Assembly (NCBI RefSeq): GCF_001422375.1
Contig: NZ_LMMU01000007.1
Coordinates: 125,006 to 189,005, forward strand
DNA from: Methylobacterium sp. Leaf99
Lineage (GTDB): Bacteria; Pseudomonadota; Alphaproteobacteria; Rhizobiales; Beijerinckiaceae
DNA: 64,000 nt
Direction of reading: 5' to 3'
The position numbers were made by a program, and so were the translations under genes. Below the pieces are notes generated by a model that ran no database searches, was not told where the DNA came from, and saw nothing but the letters and a program-made list of their open reading frames with translations. Positions 39,847-47,903 of the stretch are shown here, piece after piece. Within the stretch, counting starts at the first letter, position 1. Each line of letters starts with the position of its first letter.

Positions 39847-40500
39847 GTGATCCGTTTCGAGAACGTCACCAAGATCTACCGGACGGACGGGCACCGCCGG
39901 ACGATCCTCGAGCGCGTGTCGTTCACGCTCAAGCCCAACGTGAGCTACGGCATCCTCGGGATCAACGGCGCCGGCAAGTCCACCATGATGCGCCTCATCG
40001 CCGGGACCGAGGCCCCGTCGCGCGGGCGCGTCAACCGCACCATGCGAGTGTCGTGGCCGCTCGGCTTCGGCGGCGGCTTCCACCCGCAGATGACGGGCCG
40101 GGACAACATCATCTTCGTGGCCCGCATCTACGGCGAGGACCCGAAGAAGGTGCTCGAATTCGTCGAGGACTTCTCCGAGCTCGGCAGCTACCTCGACGTG
40201 CCGATCCGGACCTACTCCTCCGGCATGGGCTCGCGCCTCGCCTTCGGGATGAGCATGGCGATCCCGTTCGACTGCTACCTCATCGACGAGGTCACGGCCG
40301 TGGGCGACGCGCGCTTCCAGAAGCGCTGCGAGGAGGCCTTCGCGGCCCGCCGCGTCAATTCCAACGTGATCATGGTCTCCCACGGCATGGAGACGATCCG
40401 GACCTGGTGCCAGCAGGGCATCGTGCTCATCAACGGGCGCGCCATCCTGTACGAGGACGTCAACGACGCCATCGAGGTCTATCGCCGCCTCAACGCCTGA
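39847..40500 (+). CDS. Polysaccharide export ABC ATPase, KpsT/Wzt-like
   Basis: The 217-residue ATPase has Walker A GINGAGKST, the polysaccharide-exporter form of the signature (YSSGMGSRLAFGMSMA), Walker B YLIDEVTAVGD and the H-loop VSHGMET. This set is typical of KpsT/CtrD/BexA, which power capsule export in group 2 systems. The GTG at 39847 begins the domain (IRFENVTKIYRTDG); an upstream open frame overlaps the tRNA-Ser and is rejected. The KpsE-like gene follows 134 bp later. The permease partner (KpsM) is not present in this window, so it must be elsewhere or this pump is partial. Confidence 0.88.
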   Translation: MIRFENVTKIYRTDGHRRTILERVSFTLKPNVSYGILGINGAGKSTMMRLIAGTEAPSRGRVNRTMRVSWPLGFGGGFHPQMTGRDNIIFVARIYGEDPKKVLEFVEDFSELGSYLDVPIRTYSSGMGSRLAFGMSMAIPFDCYLIDEVTAVGDARFQKRCEEAFAARRVNSNVIMVSHGMETIRTWCQQGIVLINGRAILYEDVNDAIEVYRRLNA

Positions 40501-40634
40501 GGCCGTCCCGCCCGCCGCGGCGCGCCCTCGGACATGCTTTCGCCGTTTCGGCGGCGGACTAGGGATCATCGGCGCGCGGCGGAGGGCGGCGCCCCGAACG
40601 GAACGGACGGCGAAGGCCCAATGAGCGTCGAGAC

Positions 40635-41876
40635 ATGAGCGTCGAGATCCGCACCCCCACGGGCCAGCCCGTCACCACCGCCGACCGCTCGCACGCCGTG
40701 GCCGAGTCCCTGCGCCAGGTCGCGCGCGTCTCGCGCTTCGCCGACCGCAAGAAGGGCATCCGGTCCTACCAGAGCCACAACAAGTCCGACCCCGTCATCC
40801 CGATCCTGTTCGCCCTCTGCTTCGCCCTGCCGACGCTGCTCGGGGTGATCTATTACGGACTCCTCGCCTCCGACCGCTACGTCACCGAGGCCCGCTTCGC
40901 CCTGCGGCCGGCCCTGGGCTCCACCGAGAAGGCCTCGTCCGATCAGGTCGGCACCAGCAAGGGCGTCGTCTCCCAGATGGTGGCCCAGGACAGCCTGGTG
41001 GCGATCAACTACATCCACAGCCGTCCGATGATCGAGGTCCTGGAGAAGGACCTGCCCGTGCGCGAGATGTTCGCCCGGGACGGCATCGACTACCTCTCGC
41101 GCTTCAACGCCGACAAGCCCATCGAGCGCTTCGTGCACTACTGGAACGAGCGCGTCGCCACGAAGATCGAGAGCGGCTCCGGCATCATCAGCCTGACGGT
41201 CAACGCCTTCGACCCGGCCGAGTCCCTGGCCCTCACCCAGGCGATCCTCAAGGAGAGCGAGCGCATGGTGAATGCGCTCAGCGACCGGGCCCGGGCGGAC
41301 GCCGTGGCCGAGAGCGCCCGCGAGCTGAAGCTCGCCGAGGAGCGGATGACGAAGATCCGCCTCGCCCTGGCGAGCCTGCGCAACCGCGAGGGCGTCCTCG
41401 ACGCCAAGAAGACCAACGAGGGCAACCTCAAGGTGATCGGCGAGCTGCGCACGGCGCGGATCAACCTCGCGGTCCAGCTCAGCCTCGGCCAGCGCGACCT
41501 CGGGCCCGAATCCCGCCGCATCGTGGACATCAAGTCCCAGATCAAGGATCTCGACGACGCCATCGCCCGCATCGAGAGCCAGTCGGCGAGCGAGGACCCG
41601 GAGCAGCGTCGCATCCTGGCCGATGCCCTGACCAAGTTCGAGGCCTTCGAGAGCGACCGCGAGGAGGCGGAGAAGTACTTCGCCAAGGTCCTGTCCGCCT
41701 ACGAGCGCTCGCGCATCATCGCCAGCCGGCAGGTCGAGTTCTTCAGCATGATCGTCCAGCCGGTGAAGGCCGAATCCGCCCAGCAGCCCCGCCGCCTCCT
41801 CATGATCAGCCTCATCGCCGGGGGCGCGGCCGTCCTGTTCGCCGGCGCCGTGTTCGCCCGCAAGCAGACCACCTGA
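40635..41876 (+). CDS. Capsule polysaccharide export inner-membrane protein, KpsE/CtrB-like
   Basis: The 413-residue product has an N-terminal cytoplasmic stretch, a membrane helix (DPVIPILFALCFALPTLLGVIYYGL), a long periplasmic coiled-coil region (about residues 160-370) and a C-terminal helix (RLLMISLIAGGAAVLFAGAVFA). This is the polysaccharide co-polymerase type 3 design of KpsE/BexC/CtrB, which links the ABC exporter to the outer membrane. A 14-bp tandem duplication doubles the start: an upstream ATG at 40621 codes only for MSVET, and its TGA overlaps the true ATG at 40635 in ATGA. It follows the KpsT-like ATPase on the same strand; kpsD, kpsM and lipid-linker genes are not seen here. Confidence 0.88.
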   Translation: MSVEIRTPTGQPVTTADRSHAVAESLRQVARVSRFADRKKGIRSYQSHNKSDPVIPILFALCFALPTLLGVIYYGLLASDRYVTEARFALRPALGSTEKASSDQVGTSKGVVSQMVAQDSLVAINYIHSRPMIEVLEKDLPVREMFARDGIDYLSRFNADKPIERFVHYWNERVATKIESGSGIISLTVNAFDPAESLALTQAILKESERMVNALSDRARADAVAESARELKLAEERMTKIRLALASLRNREGVLDAKKTNEGNLKVIGELRTARINLAVQLSLGQRDLGPESRRIVDIKSQIKDLDDAIARIESQSASEDPEQRRILADALTKFEAFESDREEAEKYFAKVLSAYERSRIIASRQVEFFSMIVQPVKAESAQQPRRLLMISLIAGGAAVLFAGAVFARKQTT

Positions 41877-41967
41877 GCCGTTCGGGTCGTCGGCCGCGAC
41901 GGTTCGGGTCGCGGCCGGCGGGAAAACCCGTCATAAGCCCGGTGCGCCGCTCGCCGAGGACCCCGTC

Positions 41968-43122
41968 TTGACCGTCACCCAGATCACCCATCACGACCTC
42001 GACGGCTACGGCGCCTCCACCATCGTCGGCCGCTTCGTGCCCGTCTCCCGCATCGTCCACGTGCCGCGCTACAGCGACGTCGGTCCCGTGGTCGAGGGCG
42101 AGCTGAAGCGCCTCGGCCGGACGCGCCAGCCCGAGACCCTGATCCTCACCGATCTCGGCCTCGAGCCCGTGGCGGTGACCTTCATCCGCAACTTCGCGGC
42201 GATGAACCGGGGCCGGGCCGAGGCCGAGCGGCACCGCCTCATCGTCCTCGATCACCACGCCTCCTCCATCGACCGCCTGCGCGAGCAGGCCCTCGAACCG
42301 GTGCCGGAGCCGGACGACCCCGGCGTGATGCGGTTCGACCTCGACGATCCGGCCATCGTCGTCCTCATCGACGAGGGCCGCTGCGCCACGAAGCTCGCCT
42401 ATCACCGCCGCACCCTCTATGCGCCGGATGCGACGCAAGGCGACGCCGACCTCCTCGCCCTCGTCGAGGCCGTGGACGCCGTCGACCTGTGGCGCAAGGA
42501 CCGGCCGACCTTCCCGGGCGGCCACGCCCTCGACGAGGTGTTCTGGGACAACGTCTCCAACCTCGTACCCATCGGCCACGCTTGGCACGACCGTTTCGTC
42601 AGCGACCTTCTCGTCGCCCTCGCCGGCCGCCTGCGCGCCGGGGCCTCGCCCGCCGAACTCGAAGCGGCGGTCGGGGCCATCCGCACGGGGATCGTCGACG
42701 GCTACCTCGCCGGCGACGGGACCGACGATCCCCGCCTCACCACCCGCATGCGTATCGCCCGGGTGCTCGCCCGCTCCGACCTGTTCCAGCCGCTCTCGGA
42801 CGGGACCTACCTGTCGTTCGGCCTCGATTCCGGGACGTTCCAGCGGGTCTCGGACCTCATCATGGACGCGGGCAAGGCCAAGCGCGTCCTCAACGTCCAG
42901 CGCACGGGCAACATGTCGTTCCGCTCCAACGACGAGACGGCCCTCGAAGGCGCGCGCCGGTTCCGCGGCGGCGGCCACAAGGATGCCGCCGGCGGCAAGC
43001 TGCCCACGGGCTCGGCCTTTTCCCTCGCCGACGCCGTCGCCCAGGTCGAGCCGATCCTCAACCCGCCCCCGCCCGACCCGTCGAGCAGCCCGTTTGCCGC
43101 CCTGAAGGGCTGGAAGGGGTAG
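41968..43122 (+). CDS. DHH-family phosphoesterase
   Basis: The 384-residue product has the DHH superfamily motifs: HHDLDGYGAS near the N-terminus, ILTDLGL, and LDHHASS near residue 94. A C-terminal DHHA1-like domain has GGGHKDAAGG, which binds the substrate. Known relatives are RecJ, NrnA (pAp phosphatase/nanoRNase) and c-di-AMP phosphodiesterases; this one is a stand-alone cytoplasmic member whose substrate I cannot decide. The start is TTG at 41968, since no ATG or GTG lies before the conserved HHDLDG. It is alone in its unit and is followed by a repeat array. Confidence 0.82.
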   Translation: MTVTQITHHDLDGYGASTIVGRFVPVSRIVHVPRYSDVGPVVEGELKRLGRTRQPETLILTDLGLEPVAVTFIRNFAAMNRGRAEAERHRLIVLDHHASSIDRLREQALEPVPEPDDPGVMRFDLDDPAIVVLIDEGRCATKLAYHRRTLYAPDATQGDADLLALVEAVDAVDLWRKDRPTFPGGHALDEVFWDNVSNLVPIGHAWHDRFVSDLLVALAGRLRAGASPAELEAAVGAIRTGIVDGYLAGDGTDDPRLTTRMRIARVLARSDLFQPLSDGTYLSFGLDSGTFQRVSDLIMDAGKAKRVLNVQRTGNMSFRSNDETALEGARRFRGGGHKDAAGGKLPTGSAFSLADAVAQVEPILNPPPPDPSSSPFAALKGWKG

Positions 43123-43187
43123 GCCCGATCCACATTACTTGGGGCCGCTTTCGCGAGCCTTCATAAGTCGGCGCAGAGGACGACAGA

Positions 43188-43403
43188 CTCCCTCTCCTGG
43201 AAGGGGACTGGGTCACACACCTGCGGATGGCACGATCCCGTGCGGAGGCGGGGCATCGGACTGCATTCGGATGCGGGCCTGAAGCGTACCGGTGCTCCCT
43301 CTCCTGTTTGGGGTACTGGATTCACACAATCGCGAATGGGTCGATCTCGTGCAGAGACAGGACCCCTGACGGTATCCGGATGCGGGCGTGAGGCTCACGG
43401 GTG
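43188..43403. repeat. About 105-bp unit in two tandem copies; a third at 46926
   Basis: Each unit starts with CTCCCTCTCCTG, then passes through a block like TTCACACAATCGCGAATGG, then a CGAT-rich block and an ATCCGGATGCGGGC block, ending with GGTG. Copy 1 is 43188-43292 and copy 2 is 43293-43403. Copy 1 is less well kept. The same unit is seen at 46926-47023 directly before another three-hairpin element, so the two repeat types travel together. Confidence 0.75.
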
Positions 43404-43405
43404 CT

Positions 43406-43502
43406 CCCTCTCCTGAAAGGAGAGGGCTGGGGTGAGGTGTGTGGACTCTCCGAATAAGTCCCACACCTCACCCTGTCCCTCTCCTTTCAGGAGAGGGGAC
43501 CC
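43406..43502. repeat. Three-hairpin intergenic repeat, copy B
   Basis: Same design as copy A. The central stem is well kept: GGGTGAGGTGTG with CACACCTCACCC, arms of 12 bp around a loop with CTCTCCGAATAAG. It lies between convergent genes, as do copies A and D. Confidence 0.85.
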
Positions 43503-43602
43503 GCGCTCCGCGTCATCTGGCGGCGACCGGCAACTCGAAGTTCGAAGTGAGGCGATCAGCCGGACGCCGCATGAGGCAACAACCCCCGCCCCGGCCGCGC
43601 GC

Positions 43603-44847
43603 TCACGGCCGGGGCAGCATCCGGTCGCTGATGATCCGGCGCTGGATCTCGCTCGTGCCCTCGAAGATCGTGGTGAGGCGGGCGTCGCGCCAGTAGCGCT
43701 CGACCCGGCGCTCGGTGGTGTAGCCGTTGCCGCCGTGGAGCTGCATCGCCTGGTTGGTCACCCGCACGGCCATCTCGGTGGCGAGCAGCTTGACCATGGC
43801 CGATTCGCTCTCGGCCGCCTCGCCGGCGTCGAGCAGGTGGGCCACCTGCTGCCAGAACGCCCGTGCTTGAGCGACCTCGGCCGCCATGTCGGCCAGGGCG
43901 AAGCGCAGGGCCTGAAAGTCGCCGATGGGATGGCCGAACTGCTCGCGCTCCTGCAGGTAGAGCTGACAATCCTCCACCGCTGCCCGGGCGACGCCGACGG
44001 CGCGGGCCGCCGTGTGCACGCGGGCGATGTTGAGGCCGCGCTGCACCGAGGCGAAGCCGCCGGAATCGGCATCCGCCCCCTGGTCGCCGTAGAGGCCCGT
44101 GAGCCGGTCGCTCTCGGGCACCCGCACGCCGTCGAGGGCGAGCTCGAAGGTGAGGAAGCCGTGGTATCCGATCTTGTCGATGACCTGGCCGGTCATGCCG
44201 TCCGGGAAGGTGCCCGGCTGCTTGACCACGAGAAACGGCTCCAGGCCGGCCGAGCGGGATTCGCCGGGCTCCGGATCGCGGGTGCGGGCCAGGACCTCGA
44301 CGAAGTCGGCCCCTTGCGCGAACCCCGCCCAGCGCTTGGTGCCGGTGAGCACCCAGGTGTCGCCCTCGCGGACCGCCCGGGTCTGAACCCCGGCGAGGTC
44401 CGACCCGGCGGTGGGCTCCGACAGGGCGATGCTGCCGATCCAGTCGCCCCGCGCCGAGCGGGCGAGGAGCTCGGCCCGGCGCGCGGCGTCGAGGACCTGC
44501 GTGCCGAGGCCCTGTCCCCGCGCCAGGATGCTGCCGACCGAGAGCCACGCCCGCGCCAGTTCCTCGGAAACGAGGCAGTACTCGAACACCCCGAGGCCGA
44601 GGCCGCCATGCTCCTTCGGGATGGTGATGCCGAACCAGCCCTTCTCGGCCATGGCCTCAATGAGGCTGCGCGGCATCTCGGCCTTCTGCCGGTCGAGCTC
44701 GTCGGCCATGGGCATCACCACGTCGCGGGCGAAGGCCCGGGCCTCGGCCTGGAGGGCGGCGCGGGCCTCCGTGCGCCACGGCGTCGCCAGTTCGGGCGGA
44801 CGGGGCTCTTGACGTGGACGGGACTCTTGGCGATCCGGCTTCGGCAT
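43603..44847 (-). CDS. Acyl-CoA dehydrogenase family protein
   Basis: The 414-residue flavoprotein has the ACAD pattern: an N-terminal helical domain, GSIALSEPTAGSDLAG and KRWAGFAQGADF in the FAD-binding middle domain, and the C-terminal RGLNIARVHTAARAVGVARAAVEDC and YWRDARLTTIFEGTSEIQRRIISDRML. The Glu in FEGTSEIQ lies at the position of a usual active base. It would oxidise an acyl-CoA thioester with FAD and electron-transfer flavoprotein. Substrate chain type is not clear. A Pro/Arg-rich 20-residue N-terminal extension is unusual. It is divergent from the JetA-like gene; 17-bp tandem repeats lie between them. Confidence 0.9.
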   Translation of the reverse strand: MPKPDRQESRPRQEPRPPELATPWRTEARAALQAEARAFARDVVMPMADELDRQKAEMPRSLIEAMAEKGWFGITIPKEHGGLGLGVFEYCLVSEELARAWLSVGSILARGQGLGTQVLDAARRAELLARSARGDWIGSIALSEPTAGSDLAGVQTRAVREGDTWVLTGTKRWAGFAQGADFVEVLARTRDPEPGESRSAGLEPFLVVKQPGTFPDGMTGQVIDKIGYHGFLTFELALDGVRVPESDRLTGLYGDQGADADSGGFASVQRGLNIARVHTAARAVGVARAAVEDCQLYLQEREQFGHPIGDFQALRFALADMAAEVAQARAFWQQVAHLLDAGEAAESESAMVKLLATEMAVRVTNQAMQLHGGNGYTTERRVERYWRDARLTTIFEGTSEIQRRIISDRMLPRP

Positions 44848-44930
44848 GGGGTCTCCCGTGATGTTTTCGCGACGCCTTCGCGCGGCGCCTTGCCCCGCTC
44901 CTAGCATAACGGCGTGCCCGCCACCCAAGT

Positions 44931-45008
44931 CCCCCGGGACGCACTTCCCCCCGGGACGCACTTCCCCCCGGGACGCACTTCCCCCCAGGACGCACTTCCC
45001 CCCGGGAT
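44931..45008. repeat. 17-bp tandem repeat, about 4.6 copies
   Basis: The unit CCCCCCGGGACGCACTT is seen as 44931-44946 (one C short), 44947-44963, 44964-44980, 44981-44997 (one G to A change) and a partial at 44998-45008. Each holds the palindrome CCCGGG. It is in the shared control region of the divergent acyl-CoA dehydrogenase and jetA-like genes, 78-155 bp before the latter. It could be an operator array or a neutral, length-variable tract. Confidence 0.9.
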
Positions 45009-45085
45009 AGCGCCCGATCGGTCCCGTCGCGGCCTCCGGATCGATTGACAGCCGCCGCCCGGACGGGCTGTCGTCCGCCCCAGTC

Positions 45086-46462
45086 ATGCTGTTCACCCGC
45101 CTCTCCGACGACCTGTTCCGGCCGCTGGCCTCCCCGAGCCGGGCCTTCAACGCGGCCCTGCTGCTGCACCTGCACGCGCGGGTGTTCGGCGACACGGCCG
45201 AGGCCCTGCGCAAGACCGAACTTTTGGCCGCCATCGGCGATTTCTCCGCCGATTACGCGCAAGGGGAGATCGCCGACGACGAGACCACCCCCGTCGATCC
45301 CATCGAGCGGCGCTCCGCCGTCTATCGGCGCCTGCTCGAGGCCGGCTGGCTGGTGGAGCGGCGCGAGCGCTACGTGCCGGTGGTGGATTTCGATCCCGAG
45401 GCCCGCATCCTCATCGAGGAACTGGCCCGCCTCGACCGGGGCGAGACCCGTTCCTACGGCGGCGCCGTCCTCGACGTGCTCGGCAGCCTGGAGAGTGCCA
45501 CCGCCAACCCGGCCGAGCGCTCCGAGGCCCTGGTCAACGCCGCCAAGGCGTCGCGGGCCTTCCTCAGCCACCTGCGGACGCTGGCGGGCTCCATGCGCAA
45601 GATCGAGGCCCGCATCCTGGCCCAGGAGGACCAGCGCGCCGCCTTCCGGCTCTATTTCGACGAGTTCGTCGCCCGCCACATCGTCAGCGACTACCGCACC
45701 CTGCACACCCGCCTGAACCCGTTCCGGTTCCGCTCCGGCATCGTGCGCGAGGCGGGCCGGGCGCTGCGCGACCCCCTCACCCTGCGGGCCCTCGCCGAGG
45801 CGGGCCTGCGCGAGGGCCGGGCGCCCGACGTCGAGGCGGCGGAGCGGGCCGTGCGCGCGGATCTCGCCGAGATCCTGGCGATCTTCGAGGGCCTCGACCG
45901 CCACCTCGACGCGGTCGCCGACATCGTCGCCCGCCTGGAGCGGCGGATCGCGGCGGCCTTACGCTACATGGACCACCGCGATTCCGACCGGATCGAGCGC
46001 ACGGCCGCGGCGCTCCGCGCCGTCGCCGGGGCGCCCGAGGCGATGGCGGACATGCCGCCCGCCGGGATCTCGCTCCTGCGCCCGCCCATCGGCGCCGTGC
46101 ATCTCTACGCGCCGCGCCTCAAGCGCCCGCCCATCGACTGCGAGCCCCTGCCGGAACTCTTCCTCGATCCGGCCGTGGAGGCCTTCATCGCCGCCAAGGA
46201 CGCGTTCCGGCACCGTGTCGCCGTGACGCCGGACCGGATGGCGGACTTCGTCGAGGACAGGCTCGGGCGCAAGGGCGCCATCCGGGGCTCGCAGATGCCC
46301 ATCGCCGACGTCGACGCCTTCGTGGTGTTCCAGCGCCTGCGCGAGATCGACGTGCTGTTCGATGGCAGCCTGAGCGGGCGCTACCGCCTGTCCCGCGTCG
46401 AGGGCCGGGTCGCCAACGGCTGGCTCGACTGCCCGGATTTCCTGCTGGAGCGGACCCGCTGA
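45086..46462 (+). CDS. JetA/MksF-like kleisin subunit of a condensin-type defence system
   Basis: The 458-residue product is read as JetA (DUF5716), the kleisin of Wadjet (JetABCD) and MksBEF complexes, which detect and restrain plasmids. Seen: MLFTRLSDDLFRPLASPSRAFNAALLLHLHARVF at the start, a long winged-helix/helical N-half with YRRLLEAGWLVERRERYVPVVDFDP, a helical middle (SRAFLSHLRTLAGSMRKIE), and a C-terminal winged-helix region (DRMADFVEDRLGRKGAIRGSQMPI, DAFVVFQRLREIDVLFDGSL). The assignment rests mainly on sequence character and on the JetB- and JetC-like genes downstream. It is the first gene of the cluster and divergent from the acyl-CoA dehydrogenase. Confidence 0.8.
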   Translation: MLFTRLSDDLFRPLASPSRAFNAALLLHLHARVFGDTAEALRKTELLAAIGDFSADYAQGEIADDETTPVDPIERRSAVYRRLLEAGWLVERRERYVPVVDFDPEARILIEELARLDRGETRSYGGAVLDVLGSLESATANPAERSEALVNAAKASRAFLSHLRTLAGSMRKIEARILAQEDQRAAFRLYFDEFVARHIVSDYRTLHTRLNPFRFRSGIVREAGRALRDPLTLRALAEAGLREGRAPDVEAAERAVRADLAEILAIFEGLDRHLDAVADIVARLERRIAAALRYMDHRDSDRIERTAAALRAVAGAPEAMADMPPAGISLLRPPIGAVHLYAPRLKRPPIDCEPLPELFLDPAVEAFIAAKDAFRHRVAVTPDRMADFVEDRLGRKGAIRGSQMPIADVDAFVVFQRLREIDVLFDGSLSGRYRLSRVEGRVANGWLDCPDFLLERTR

Positions 46463-46594
46463 TTGGTGCGCTGCAATAACGGCGATAGCTGAGACTTCGG
46501 CCTTTCGTCTGACGACTGCCCTTGGCATCTGCGAAGACAGGGTTCATCCTGCCGGTGACCCGCGAAAGGATGCGGCGTCTTCGGGAGATGGGCC

Positions 46595-46861
46595 ATGGTG
46601 TCCGGCAAGTGCTTGATCAAATCCGCCTGGGTCGCCGTCGAGGTCGGGCGTGAGCGCTGCGAGCGGGTGTTGGTGGTGGAGACCTACATCGCCGTGAGCC
46701 CCCTGGAGCAGAACTACGACGCCGCCCGCTACGACGGCATCGTCGCCGAGGTCCGCCGGGTGCTCGCCGCCAATCCGTCCCTCGACCGCGCCTCGATCCT
46801 GAGCATGCACCGGGACACCAAGAGCATTTCGCTGTTCAAGGCCGAAGCCGCCGCCGCCTGA
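46595..46861 (+). CDS. Unknown 88-residue protein between jetA and jetB
   Basis: The product begins MVSGKCLIKSAWVAVEVGRERCERVLVVETYIAVSPLEQNYDAARYDGIVAEVRRVL and ends SMHRDTKSISLFKAEAAAA. It looks like a small alpha/beta fold with no signal or membrane helix. A purine-rich site (GGGAGATGG) lies before the ATG. I recognise no family. JetA, JetB and JetC genes are usually packed with overlaps; a separate gene placed between jetA and jetB is unusual. Possible roles are an added subunit, an inhibitor, or an unrelated gene brought in with the flanking repeats. It is 132 bp after jetA and is followed by two repeat elements. Confidence 0.62.
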   Translation: MVSGKCLIKSAWVAVEVGRERCERVLVVETYIAVSPLEQNYDAARYDGIVAEVRRVLAANPSLDRASILSMHRDTKSISLFKAEAAAA

Positions 46862-46925
46862 GCCGGGCGGCGTCCTACCTCGGGCGAGGGAAGGGCTTCC
46901 TCGATTGGCGTGAAGCGCCCCGGTC

Positions 46926-47023
46926 CCCCCTCTCCTGGAAGGCTACAGGATTCACACAACTGCGAATGGGCCGATTCCATGCAGCGTCAGGCATCCGGAC
47001 GGGGGCGGGAGGCGCACCGGGGC
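46926..47023. repeat. About 105-bp unit, third copy
   Basis: Starts CCCTCTCCTGGAAGG, contains TTCACACAACTGCGAATGG and GGCATCCGGACGGGGGCG, and ends CACCGGGG, matching the two units at 43188-43403 by eye with scattered differences. It is directly followed by a three-hairpin element, as at 43403-43406. Confidence 0.75.
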
Positions 47024-47024
47024 T

Positions 47025-47120
47025 CCCTCTCCTGGAAGGAGAGGGTTGGGGTGAGGTGTGCGAACTCTCCGAATAAGTCCCACACCTCACCCTGTCCCTC
47101 TCCTTCCAGGAGAGGGACCC
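47025..47120. repeat. Three-hairpin intergenic repeat, copy C
   Basis: This copy has both CCCTCTCC/GGAGAGGG hairpins and the 12-bp central arms GGGTGAGGTGTG/CACACCTCACCC. It is the only copy lying between two genes on the same strand, inside the jet cluster. Confidence 0.85.
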
Positions 47121-47182
47121 GTTGGCGCCGCGCCGCCCGGACGGATAGACACGGCGCTCCGTTCGCGTCCCGGACCACCGCC

Positions 47183-47815
47183 ATGCTCGAACCCTTCCGC
47201 GCCATCGTCGACGGCGACGAGCCGCCGCCGCCCGGCGCCCGCGCGCCCTCCGACGAGGAGCTGACCCGCGCCCTGCAGGTGCTGCTGAAGAGCCAGTGCG
47301 TCTATTCCGGCACCCCTGGCATCGGCCGGACCTACGACCTCGCCCGCCACTACGCGCCGTTCTTCCAAGGCTACTTCGCCTGCCTCGGGTACGGTTTCGA
47401 GGTCTCGCACCGCGACCAGATGGTGTTTTTGCGCGTGCCCGCGGACGGCGTGCGCCACGACGGCCAGGCCGAGCGCCTGCGTAAGGACGAGACCCTGGTG
47501 CTGCTCGCCCTGCGGCTCGCCTACGAAGAGGGCCTGCGCGATCACCGCGTCACCACCGAGGGGGTGGTCGAGTGCACCACCGACGACATCGCCGAATCGA
47601 TCCGCACCGCCACCCGCAGCGACCCTCCGGAAGAGACCCGCCTGTTGGAGATTCTGCGCCTGTTCTCCCGCAAGGGCGCCCTGCGCCTGGGCGAGCGCGA
47701 CAAGACCGAAAAGCTCACGCCCCTGATGGTCCTGCCCGGCATCGGCGTGCTCTCGCCCGACGCCTGGATGGAGCATGTCCGGGCCTGGGCTTCCGCCGGG
47801 GATGACGCGGCCTGA
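47183..47815 (+). CDS. JetB/MksE-like subunit
   Basis: The 210-residue product fits the JetB (DUF4194) group, the kite-type subunit that binds the JetA kleisin. Seen: ELTRALQVLLKSQCVYSGTPGIGRTYDLARHYAPFFQGYFACLGYGFEVSHRDQMVFLRVP, then KDETLVLLALRLAYEEGLRD and a second winged helix near ETRLLEILRLFSRKGALRLGERDK, ending with a strand pair GIGVLSPDAWMEHV. ATG at 47183 starts the conserved part; upstream the same frame runs through repeat DNA and is not taken as coding. JetC begins 88 bp downstream. Confidence 0.82.
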   Translation: MLEPFRAIVDGDEPPPPGARAPSDEELTRALQVLLKSQCVYSGTPGIGRTYDLARHYAPFFQGYFACLGYGFEVSHRDQMVFLRVPADGVRHDGQAERLRKDETLVLLALRLAYEEGLRDHRVTTEGVVECTTDDIAESIRTATRSDPPEETRLLEILRLFSRKGALRLGERDKTEKLTPLMVLPGIGVLSPDAWMEHVRAWASAGDDAA

Positions 47816-47903
47816 TCGGTCCGGCCGGCTTGCCTCGCCGCCCCCGCCCATGCGACCGAAGGCCCGACGATCCTTCGCTGCGTGACAAGACGATCCGGCC
47901 TTC

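Larger units (their letters stand above)
43123..43602. other. Intergenic region filled with repeat units
   Basis: This 480-bp gap between the convergent DHH and acyl-CoA dehydrogenase genes consists largely of repeats: two about 105-bp units in tandem (43188-43292 and 43293-43403) and one three-hairpin element (43406-43502). The remaining ends show no gene. Confidence 0.7.
46862..47182. other. Repeat-filled gap inside the jet cluster
   Basis: This 321-bp gap holds a copy of the 105-bp unit (46926-47023) followed by three-hairpin repeat copy C (47025-47120). No gene is supported, although the jetB reading frame remains open backward to 46910 through all of it. Such hairpins inside an operon could attenuate jetB-jetC transcription. 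Confidence 0.65.

Noticed and set aside
44931-45008. Possible CRISPR array
   Set aside because: Units follow one another with no spacers and no cas genes are near; it is a simple tandem repeat.
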